The notes under the pieces were generated by a model that saw nothing but the letters and a program-made list of their open reading frames with translations, was not told where the DNA came from and made no database searches. Positions 51,347 through 58,765 of a stretch of DNA of 64,000 nt are shown in pieces. Both the position numbers and the translations under genes were made by a program. The DNA comes from a virus. The DNA lies in the IMG/VR virus record IMGVR_UViG_3300024221_000009, positions 1-64,000 of that record; one strand, written 5' to 3'. Each line of letters begins with the position of its first letter. The first letter of the stretch is position 1.

Positions 51347-52457
51347 GATAGACGAAACATTAAAGCAAAAAATTAGAAGCTTAGTAAAGCAAGTTGTAGT
51401 AAACGAGCACACTGACCCTAATAAAAGAATGCTTAAGGAAATGCCAGGCCGTTTGAGCCTGGCATGCCCTTATTGTGGAGACTCTACAACAGATACACAT
51501 AAGAAGAGAGGTAATATATATTGGGATAGTTTACAGTTTCATTGTTTTAACTGCTCTGCCCATGGAGATGTTTATTCTTTATTAAAAGATCATCACGTAG
51601 GATTCAAAGATAGAGAAGATTCTATTGCTATTATAGATTTCATACAGGAACATAGAATACAAGCAAACACTGTAGAAGTATTAGAACACGACATCTTTAA
51701 AAAGATATACGACTTAGCCCCTACTCGAGAAGAATTAAGTAAAACATTTGGATATAAAGAAATAGAAGTAGGAGATCCTGGTTATTTTTACTTAAGAGGG
51801 AGAATGTTATCTCATAAGCTTGAAAACTTTATGTATTCTCCTAAAGATAAAAGAATGGTTGTTCTTAATTTAGGCCCTAATAAAAAAGTTATAGGGTTTC
51901 AAACAAGAGCTCTTTCCAAATATAGAAACGCAAGATACCTAACGTATGATATTGAAAAAATATATCAAGAAATGAATAAAGATCTTGGAGTATCTGAAAC
52001 TGAATTAATAAGTCTTAAAAAAATATCAACACTCTTTGGTATTTTAAGAGTTGATTTACAAAGAACAGTCACTATGTTTGAAGGTCCTATTGACGCAATG
52101 TTTATGTCAAATAGTATTGGATTAGCAACAGCAGGTAGATCAACAGAAGAGTTTGATGAAATACCAACAATACGTTATATGTTTGATAACGACAAAACAG
52201 GTAAAGAGAAGATGATGCAAAAACTTCGAAGAGGTAAAGAAATATTTATGTGGGGTAAATTTCTTAATGATACCAAGCTAGATTTAAAATACGATAAATG
52301 GCTAGACGGAGTTAATAAAGAAAATAGAGATAAATATCCTAAAGAATTAGGTGATTTAAATGATCTAGTACGAGTAGCATACTATTTAAAAGACGATTGT
52401 CTTAAAAATCTGTCTGAATATTTTAGTAATTCTAAACTAGATGCATTTTACCTATGA
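51330..52457 (+). CDS. 61: DnaG-type primase (gp61-like)
   Basis: This 375-residue protein has a CHC2-like zinc finger (CPYC at 46-49, CFNC at 72-75, with H71). A TOPRIM core follows: VTMFEGPIDAMFMSNSIGLA (catalytic Glu), IRYMFDNDKTG (DxD) and later EIFMWGKF. This matches T4 gp61-type phage primases. It would make RNA primers for lagging-strand synthesis with a gp41-type helicase, not in this window. It overlaps the SSB gene by 17 bases and the next gene by 4, so expression is coupled. A strong GC-rich stem-loop lies inside the 5' part of the gene. Confidence 0.88.
   Translation: MTSTSKIDETLKQKIRSLVKQVVVNEHTDPNKRMLKEMPGRLSLACPYCGDSTTDTHKKRGNIYWDSLQFHCFNCSAHGDVYSLLKDHHVGFKDREDSIAIIDFIQEHRIQANTVEVLEHDIFKKIYDLAPTREELSKTFGYKEIEVGDPGYFYLRGRMLSHKLENFMYSPKDKRMVVLNLGPNKKVIGFQTRALSKYRNARYLTYDIEKIYQEMNKDLGVSETELISLKKISTLFGILRVDLQRTVTMFEGPIDAMFMSNSIGLATAGRSTEEFDEIPTIRYMFDNDKTGKEKMMQKLRRGKEIFMWGKFLNDTKLDLKYDKWLDGVNKENRDKYPKELGDLNDLVRVAYYLKDDCLKNLSEYFSNSKLDAFYL
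51441..51465 (+). other. Perfect 9-bp GC-rich stem-loop inside the primase gene
   Basis: ATGCCAGGC (51441-51449) pairs perfectly with GCCTGGCAT (51457-51465) around the loop CGTTTGA. It falls about 110 bases inside the primase gene, just before the zinc-finger codons. GC-rich stems are rare in this genome, so it stands out. No T-tract follows. Confidence 0.75.
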
Positions 52458-52675
52458 CAAATAAAGAAATTAACGAAATGATAGATCATGAGTTTGACGA
52501 ATTCGAACACGATCGAAACCGTAGAAAAAATATTAAAGCTTTTTTAAAACTTAAAAGCTCTATATATGATTTTACGGAAACTAAATTAACTATGACAGAT
52601 CCTAAGTTTAAGAAAAAACTTAGCACTTCTGTTTATATTAAACACAAAAATAAAAATAATAATCAACTGTTTTAA
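52454..52675 (+). CDS. Hypothetical small basic protein
   Basis: This 73-residue protein overlaps the primase stop by 4 bases (ATGA). It is charged throughout, with an acidic helix (IDHEFDEFEHDRNRR) and a basic C-terminus (KKLSTSVYIKHKNKNN). Its place between primase and UvsY suggests a replication/recombination accessory. No family is recognised. Confidence 0.55.
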   Translation: MTNKEINEMIDHEFDEFEHDRNRRKNIKAFLKLKSSIYDFTETKLTMTDPKFKKKLSTSVYIKHKNKNNNQLF

Positions 52676-52686
52676 ACTAATAATCA

Positions 52687-53115
52687 ATGGCAGATTTAAA
52701 AGATAAAATACTTAAATTAGACGAATATCTAGGAAGACAAAGATTAGATTGGACTGATAAAATAAAAGAACTTACAGTTAATTTAAAGAAAGGTGTAAAC
52801 CTTGAAGAGGTTAGTTCGTTCTCATTGAGTTATCGACAAATATTAGTAGAACAGCTTGCATCTATGTCTAATAAGATGAGAGCACAAAAAGCAACAGTTG
52901 ATCAAAAGTATAAAACAAAGTGGATAGAATATTATCAATACGATTATAAACTAACCGACAAGCAACGAGAAAGATTTCTTGAAGCGGATTTAGCAGAAGA
53001 TAGACAGCTGCTAGATTTATTAGAAACACAGAAGAGCTTTATTGAAGCTTCTGTAAAAACTCTTGACAATATGGGCTTTGCAATAAAGAATCGCCTCGAT
53101 ATGACAAGAATATAA
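52687..53115 (+). CDS. uvsY: UvsY-like recombination mediator
   Basis: This 142-residue all-helical protein ends FIEASVKTLDNMGFAIKNRL, DMTRI, matching the C-terminus of T4 UvsY (CSGALDAIKSRGFAIKHIQD, MR). The length fits (T4 UvsY is 137). In T4, UvsY loads the UvsX recombinase on ssDNA coated with gp32. The adjacent UvsW-like helicase and the nearby gp32-like SSB reproduce the T4 gene neighbourhood. UvsX itself is not in this window. The start has an A-rich leader without Shine-Dalgarno sequence. Confidence 0.82.
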   Translation: MADLKDKILKLDEYLGRQRLDWTDKIKELTVNLKKGVNLEEVSSFSLSYRQILVEQLASMSNKMRAQKATVDQKYKTKWIEYYQYDYKLTDKQRERFLEADLAEDRQLLDLLETQKSFIEASVKTLDNMGFAIKNRLDMTRI

Positions 53116-53133
53116 AAAATAGTTTCATGAAAA

Positions 53134-54642
53134 TTGGTACTAACATTAACAGATGATAATCAATTTCTACGAATTGATGATGCTACTGAACTTGAGTTAG
53201 AACAGATTACAATCTCCCTTACAAAAAGAATTGAAAGTTGGAGATTTAATCCGTTAGTAAAACGAGGAGTGTGGGATGGTTATGTCTCTTATATTAAAGA
53301 TGACAAATGGATTCCAGCTGGACTATGGAGGCATGTTATACAAATTTGTAAAGATTATAAGATAGAGATTCAAATGAACGGAATAAAACGTTTAATTGAT
53401 CCAGATATTAACGCAGAAGCATTTGAAGAATGGGCTCTTAATTTCTTTAAAGGTGCTGAGATAACTCCAAGAGATTATCAAATAGAAACAGCATATAACA
53501 TACTTAAATTTAGAAAGTGTTTAGCGGAGTTGGCAACATCAGCTGGTAAAACTTTAATTAGTTTTATGACTGTTGCATATATGCTAGAAAAGAAAAAAGC
53601 TCAAAAAATATTATTTATAGTACCTAACGTATCTTTAGTTGTACAGGCCCATGAAGATTTTCATGAATATAATTACATGAATAAAGTTAATTTAAAGATT
53701 CAACAGATATATTCAGGTAAAAAAATTAAAAGTAATAAAAATATAATTATTGGTACATATCAATCTTTAGTAAAAAAAGATAAAGAATATTTTAGTCAAT
53801 TTGACGCTGTTTTAGTAGATGAAACTCACAAAGCAAAAAGCGCATCTATAAAAACAATATTACAAAAATGTACTAACGCAAAATATAAATTTGGTCTTTC
53901 AGGAACAATTCCTAAAGATGGATCTCTTGATAAATTAACTCTTATGAGCCAGACTGGTCCAGTTATTAGTGAAGTCAAAGCGGCTTTTCTACAAAAACAA
54001 GGACATATTGCAAAATGTTTGGTTAAAGTAATTCAAATGAACTATGCAACAGAAAATCAAAGACAAGCGTTTCAAGAGCTTGCGCAGAACAAATATGATA
54101 GAAAGGATGTTTTCCAACTTGAACAAAATTTTATTATTAATAACGAAGCACGTCTTGATTTTATCTCAAGCGTTATTTCCAGAGTACCCAGGAATAGCCT
54201 TGTCCTTTTTCACAGGATTGAACACGGTAAAAAATTATATGAAAAACTTAGACAAGAAAGCGATAAAAGAGTTTTTTATGTGGATGGCGGAACCAATACT
54301 GATATTAGAGAAGAATATAAAAAGAAAATGGAAGCCGGTGAAGAAGTTGTCATCGTTGCGTCCTATGGTACTTTCTCAACAGGGATCTCGATTAAAAAAA
54401 TACACAACATATTCTTTACGGAATCTTTTAAAAGTGAAGTGATTATCAGGCAATCAATAGGACGTGGTTTAAGGCAACATGAATCAAAGGACAAGGTTTT
54501 AATAATCGACTTTGTTGACGACATTAGAACGCAAGAGTGGGATAATTATCTATATAAACATGGTAAAGCTCGCCAGGCAATATATAAACAAGAAAAGTTT
54601 GATTATAATATTAAAATAGTCAATTTTGAAGGAGATATATAA
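53134..54642 (+). CDS. uvsW: UvsW-like SF2 helicase (TTG start or frameshift)
   Basis: This 502-residue SF2 helicase has Walker A TSAGKT (135-140), DETH box (229-232), a SGT motif (FGLSGTIP) and motif VI QSIGRGLRQ. The N-terminal domain (QFLRIDDATELELEQITISL; SWRFNPLVKRGVWDGYVSYI) matches T4 UvsW, which remodels branched DNA, unwinds R-loops and turns off origin replication. No ATG precedes this conserved domain in frame: a stop lies 2 codons upstream. The frame begins at TTG 53134, while ATG at 53127 opens only in another frame (M-K-I-G-T-N-I-N-R-stop). A rare TTG start is the simple reading. Confidence 0.88.
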   Translation: MVLTLTDDNQFLRIDDATELELEQITISLTKRIESWRFNPLVKRGVWDGYVSYIKDDKWIPAGLWRHVIQICKDYKIEIQMNGIKRLIDPDINAEAFEEWALNFFKGAEITPRDYQIETAYNILKFRKCLAELATSAGKTLISFMTVAYMLEKKKAQKILFIVPNVSLVVQAHEDFHEYNYMNKVNLKIQQIYSGKKIKSNKNIIIGTYQSLVKKDKEYFSQFDAVLVDETHKAKSASIKTILQKCTNAKYKFGLSGTIPKDGSLDKLTLMSQTGPVISEVKAAFLQKQGHIAKCLVKVIQMNYATENQRQAFQELAQNKYDRKDVFQLEQNFIINNEARLDFISSVISRVPRNSLVLFHRIEHGKKLYEKLRQESDKRVFYVDGGTNTDIREEYKKKMEAGEEVVIVASYGTFSTGISIKKIHNIFFTESFKSEVIIRQSIGRGLRQHESKDKVLIIDFVDDIRTQEWDNYLYKHGKARQAIYKQEKFDYNIKIVNFEGDI

Positions 54643-54677
54643 GATATACGTAAATAAAATAAATAAAATTTATAAAA

Positions 54678-57098
54678 ATGGCAAAAATGAATAAAATCAG
54701 TTCTTTTCAAACTTTTTCTGAAGTAAGAGAGGCTGAAAATGCTGATAAACTACAACAAGAAAATCAAGCTAAAAGATTAGAGCTAACAGAAAGAATAGGT
54801 AAAATATTAGATGAAATGGAAATAACATCTTTTGAAGACTTAGACGAAGAAGTTAGAGATCAATTAGTAGAAAAAACGTTCGGATTAGTTAAAGAAGGAG
54901 ATAAAACAAAAGTTTCTAAAAAAGAAATTAAAATGCATCTGGATATGTTCCAAGCAGGAGACATCGATGGTAATGATTTATCACAAGCTATTTCTGCAAT
55001 TATATTCGGAGAAGTAAAAGGACCGGGTATGGAATCTAAAGATTCTGAACAGGTTTCAGAAGCAACTGTTGTTATGGACGCAATAAACCCTGATGATAAA
55101 GATTTCTTAAAATTCTTAAAAAAGAATAAAGTTAAAGTAATTGACACTGTAAAATCAGGCCCAAGTGGACATCCTGAAATTACAATGCAAGGAAAAAGAA
55201 AAGATCTTGAAGCAGTATTAGCTGACGGTGAATTAGGATGGGATGATCCTGGTTTAGCAGAATTTATTGAAGAATCAATAAACATTTCAGAAGCAGTAAT
55301 AGTTACTGGTAGAAGAGACGCTAAAAAAGTTTTAACAGCATACACTAAATTTTTCCAAAAATATCCAGCATTAGCTGATAGGAGATTTGCAGGTTTACAT
55401 TTAGGAGCAATCAAATCCTTAATGGTTTCTGCATTAACAGATGCTAATTTTCATAGAGAATCAGCAGCGTGCGGAAAGTCTATTAAAGGAGCAAAGCTTC
55501 AACCTGTTTTTATTAAGCCAATGGAATTAAATAAAACAGAAATTAAAATACCTGTTGGTAAAGTAGCATCTATTTTAGATGATAATGCATCTCTTATTTC
55601 TGGTGCAGCCGGCTTTTCTGGTTTAGGTATTGCTGAAGGAACAGCATTATACTTAGATTCTCTTAAATATGTTAAAGAAGCAGAAGCAGTTATTGCATGT
55701 TTTAATTCTACGTTTGAAAGTGAAGTTACTGACGTAACAGAAGGTAATGCATTTTTAGGAGCTAGAGCTAAGGCTATTGAAGAAGATGCTGAAGAATTTG
55801 AATTTAACGGTAAAAAATATCCAGTAATTAAAGAATCAGAAGAAGTTACTGAATCAGCCGAACCAAAGTGTAATAATAAAAAAGGACATTTATATAAGCA
55901 AATTGATAAGGACGGAACGGTAGAATGCGTGCACTGTGGTCTAAGAAATTCATTAAGCGAATCAGAGGTTAATGAAGCTAAATCTTTTAAAAATACTGAA
56001 GATTTTGAAGCATTTTTAAAGGAAATCGATGCTATGCCAGAAAGAGCAGTTAGAAAGATAATGGGTAAAGAATATATCGATACTCCTGGTTTTTATGAAG
56101 ATGAAAAGGATGATTATGATGATGTAATTGACTTCATGATTTCAAACATGGGTGCAGATATTTATCACCAATTAGAACAGTGGTGGGAAAACAATGTTCA
56201 AGAATCAGCAGTTACTGAAGCTAAATTTGTAAAAGATTTTGATAAAGATGTTTTAGATGCTGAAACCAAAGCAGATATAACAACTTACTACCCTTCTGCT
56301 AAATTCTTTATAGGTAAATCAACCCACTTCTTCGGAGAATTAGATAAAAATTTATTTTTTAAAGCATATTATAAAGATTATGTAAAGAAGGCTGGTGGTA
56401 AAATCGATGGTGATTTTAAAATTGTAATGATATATTCTGAAAAAGGTAGAAATTTTGTACCTTTATTTACTAGAGAAGTTACTGAATCAGTGGTTACTGA
56501 AGCTAAAATTAATTCTGACGAAGAGTTTAAAGAATATGCTACAACTGTTTTACAAAAAGCGTTTGGTGAAGATTATGACGAAGCAAAAGCAAACGAAGTT
56601 ATTGATGGTATTTTAGCAAAAGTTGACGGAGATTACGGCGCTGCTGTAGGAATGTTAACATCTTCATTAGGAGAATCAGTAGTTACTGAAAAAACATATA
56701 ATAAAAAGTCTTTAATGAAAGCAATGAAAGCCGATGATGGTATGATACAATTAGGCAATGGTCAAGAATATGTTATCTACGCTTACGGTAATGGTAATGA
56801 TGATAACGACAATATGTGGGGAGATAAATCAATCTTTGCGTTAGACCAAGACGGCGAAGAGCATGAAATTGAATATTCTGATATTGTAAGTTATAATGAA
56901 GCTAACGCTGATGGAACTATTTCAGATGATGAAGACGAAAAAAGAGAAGAACTTTTAAATAGAGTTAAAGAACAAATGGAAGAGCTATTAGCATCTGCTG
57001 AATTTGATGCTAAAGAAATTGGTGGTTCTTTTAGATCTCCTGGTATTATGTTTGATATTAGAAAACAACTTGATAAGCAAGTTAAAAAGTTTAAATAA
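54678..57098 (+). CDS. Putative capsid-core polyprotein with repeated V/I-x-E sites
   Basis: This 806-residue protein opens MAKMNKISSFQTFSEVREAE, similar to capsid-targeting sequences. Eight sites of type [V/I]-x-E-[A/G/K] are spaced along it, after E128, E205, E320, E355, E433, E514, E608 and E671. Several have the shared context ES-x-VTEAK. They separate different small domains: residues 350-385 (TEGNAFLGARAKAIEEDAEE) resemble the Glu-rich protein at 9149, and 395-420 is a Cys/His zinc ribbon (KCNNKKGHLYKQIDKDGTVE, CVHCG). T4 prohead protease gp21 cuts after [L/I]-x-E, so I infer a precursor cut during head maturation. Functions of the pieces are unknown. Confidence 0.6.
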   Translation: MAKMNKISSFQTFSEVREAENADKLQQENQAKRLELTERIGKILDEMEITSFEDLDEEVRDQLVEKTFGLVKEGDKTKVSKKEIKMHLDMFQAGDIDGNDLSQAISAIIFGEVKGPGMESKDSEQVSEATVVMDAINPDDKDFLKFLKKNKVKVIDTVKSGPSGHPEITMQGKRKDLEAVLADGELGWDDPGLAEFIEESINISEAVIVTGRRDAKKVLTAYTKFFQKYPALADRRFAGLHLGAIKSLMVSALTDANFHRESAACGKSIKGAKLQPVFIKPMELNKTEIKIPVGKVASILDDNASLISGAAGFSGLGIAEGTALYLDSLKYVKEAEAVIACFNSTFESEVTDVTEGNAFLGARAKAIEEDAEEFEFNGKKYPVIKESEEVTESAEPKCNNKKGHLYKQIDKDGTVECVHCGLRNSLSESEVNEAKSFKNTEDFEAFLKEIDAMPERAVRKIMGKEYIDTPGFYEDEKDDYDDVIDFMISNMGADIYHQLEQWWENNVQESAVTEAKFVKDFDKDVLDAETKADITTYYPSAKFFIGKSTHFFGELDKNLFFKAYYKDYVKKAGGKIDGDFKIVMIYSEKGRNFVPLFTREVTESVVTEAKINSDEEFKEYATTVLQKAFGEDYDEAKANEVIDGILAKVDGDYGAAVGMLTSSLGESVVTEKTYNKKSLMKAMKADDGMIQLGNGQEYVIYAYGNGNDDNDNMWGDKSIFALDQDGEEHEIEYSDIVSYNEANADGTISDDEDEKREELLNRVKEQMEELLASAEFDAKEIGGSFRSPGIMFDIRKQLDKQVKKFK

Positions 57099-57104
57099 AA
57101 ATAG

Positions 57105-57144
57105 AAAAAAAGATGACCTGGATTTTTCCGGGTCAAATCTTTTT
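57105..57144 (+). terminator. Strong terminator after the polyprotein gene
   Basis: GACCTGGA (57115-57122) pairs with TCCGGGTC (57127-57134), one G-T pair, around TTTT. The stem extends outward: AAAAAGAT (57107-57114) pairs with ATCTTTTT (57137-57144) across two unpaired bases. Because both sides carry A- and T-runs it could work in either direction. Confidence 0.85.
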
Positions 57145-57156
57145 ATTATATTAGTA
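57123..57156 (+). promoter_or_regulatory. Bacteroidota-type promoter with almost no leader
   Basis: A T5 run in the terminator loop (57123-57127), 19-bp spacer and TATATTAG (57147-57154) place the next ATG (57159) only 4 bases downstream. The transcript would be leaderless or nearly so, unless the real start is elsewhere. Confidence 0.45.
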
Positions 57157-57158
57157 GT

Positions 57159-57461
57159 ATGAAGAAAGCAAAATTATATGAAGAGTTTATCAACGAAGAA
57201 ATCTATTTAACATATAGTGAAATCGTAGGTTATCAATTTGATAAGTTTTTAGAATCATATTTTAAACTAAATAAAGATAACAAAACAGTTTACGATAAAA
57301 AAGAAGATTTTACGTATGGTTTTAGAAAAGGATCTAAAACTGCACATTGGAAATATGATCACGATAATTTCGAATTACACCACAGTGAAAAAGAATTTCA
57401 TGTCTTAGGTCTTATAAATTTTTATAAACAAGCATCAAAGGGACATCCCTGGTCTAAATAA
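57159..57461 (+). CDS. Small protein with capsid-targeting-like N-terminus
   Basis: This 100-residue protein begins MKKAKLYEEFINEE, the best match in the window to the T4 internal-protein leader MKTYQEFIAEA, including a protease-type site (F-I-N-E). The body is aromatic and charged (YQFDKFLESYFKLNKDNKTV; FRKGSKTAHWKYDHDNFELH) without a recognised fold. It is likely an internal head protein. It follows a strong terminator and lies 4 bases downstream of the promoter TATATTAG, so its mRNA may be nearly leaderless. Confidence 0.6.
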   Translation: MKKAKLYEEFINEEIYLTYSEIVGYQFDKFLESYFKLNKDNKTVYDKKEDFTYGFRKGSKTAHWKYDHDNFELHHSEKEFHVLGLINFYKQASKGHPWSK

Positions 57462-57471
57462 AACATACGCA

Positions 57472-58755
57472 ATGAAAATATTATCATTTAAAGATTTCTT
57501 AATAGAAAGAGAAAATAAAGAAGTATTAGACTCTAAATTAATTTTAGAAGGTGGGGCAGCAGGTCACATGTCACATCCATTTGATGAAAAAGATTTGACA
57601 TTTGCAGATTTTAAAAAGATAGTAACTGCTGGTCTTCAAGGTGAATTAAACTTTGAGGAAGAAGCAACTGAAAAAACGGATGGACAAAATGTATTTGCAA
57701 CAGTTCAAGATGGAGAAGTAAAATTTGCCAGAAATAAAACTGAATTAGCAAATCCAATGGACTTGGCTACTTTTAAGAATAAGTTTGAAGGACATCCAAG
57801 TAAATTAGTACAAGATACTTTTCAATTTGCTGCAGAAGATTTAGCAAACTCATTAAATAAATTATCCCCTAAAGATTTAGAAGTTTTTGATAATGGTAAA
57901 AACTGGATGAACATGGAGTTAATTTACTCTAAGAATCCAAACGTTATCTACTATGACCGCGATGTTATTCAATTTCATGGTATAAAGAAAACTGATGGTG
58001 AAGGTAATACTATTGGAGAAGATAACAAACCAGCAAGATCAATTGCGAAAGCAATGCAAGATCTTAAAATTAATGTTGGTAAAACATTTACAGTTATCCC
58101 ACCTCAAATTATTAAATTAGGTAAAGATTTAGAATTTGATAAAAATCAATCTAAATTTATAAAACAAATAGAAGCGTTAAGAGATCGTTATAAATTAACA
58201 GACGCTGATGAAGTTTCTAGATATCATGAAATGTGGTGGAGAGAAACAATAGATACAAATTTCCCTGATTTACAACAAGACTATAAAGAAGGTTTATTAT
58301 TAAGATGGGCTTATGGAAATAAGAAGTCTTTAAATATGAGAAGTCTTGCAAAGGAAATAGGAAAAGATGAAGCAGCTTCTGTTAAGAAATTCGACAAAGA
58401 AGATGTTAAAAAGAAATATAAAGAAAACATTAGACCTTTTGAAGATTTATTCTTAGAACTAGGATCTATAATTCTTAAAAATGCTTCTAATTTTGTAGCA
58501 GCAAATCCAGACAAGGAAATGCAAAGATTACATAATCAAATTAGAAGTGAATCAGAAAAAATTAAAAAAGGCGGAGGAGAAGCTCAAATTGCAAAAGTAG
58601 AAGCTGAACTTGCTAGGTTAGAAAGAATTGGTGGTGTAGAATCTATTATACCAACTGAAGGAATAGTCTTTGTATATAAAGGAAAAACAATGAAATTAAC
58701 AGGTACGTTTGCAGCCATTAATCAATTAATGGGAATTATAAAGTACGGAAGATAA
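57472..58755 (+). CDS. Ligase-type nucleotidyltransferase with capsid-targeting-like leader
   Basis: This 427-residue protein has covalent nucleotidyltransferase motifs: motif I EKTDGQ with the candidate lysine K68, MNMELIY (motif III-like), motif IV EGIVFVY (E396) and motif V MKLTG (K408). This makes it a DNA/RNA ligase-superfamily enzyme; related ligase-like proteins of unknown substrate occur in T4-like phages. The N-terminal 26 residues (MKILSFKDFLIERENKEV, then LDSKLILE) look like a capsid-targeting sequence ending in an I-L-E|G site. Cleavage would leave a mature enzyme starting GGAAGH. It could be packaged and ejected with DNA. The next gene has a second ligase-type domain. Confidence 0.7.
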   Translation: MKILSFKDFLIERENKEVLDSKLILEGGAAGHMSHPFDEKDLTFADFKKIVTAGLQGELNFEEEATEKTDGQNVFATVQDGEVKFARNKTELANPMDLATFKNKFEGHPSKLVQDTFQFAAEDLANSLNKLSPKDLEVFDNGKNWMNMELIYSKNPNVIYYDRDVIQFHGIKKTDGEGNTIGEDNKPARSIAKAMQDLKINVGKTFTVIPPQIIKLGKDLEFDKNQSKFIKQIEALRDRYKLTDADEVSRYHEMWWRETIDTNFPDLQQDYKEGLLLRWAYGNKKSLNMRSLAKEIGKDEAASVKKFDKEDVKKKYKENIRPFEDLFLELGSIILKNASNFVAANPDKEMQRLHNQIRSESEKIKKGGGEAQIAKVEAELARLERIGGVESIIPTEGIVFVYKGKTMKLTGTFAAINQLMGIIKYGR

Positions 58756-58765
58756 ATAATATAAT

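Noticed and set aside
54044-54442. 132-residue open frame inside the UvsW gene, + strand
   Set aside because: It lies wholly within the helicase gene in another frame, its translation shows no family pattern, and the helicase motifs are intact across the region.
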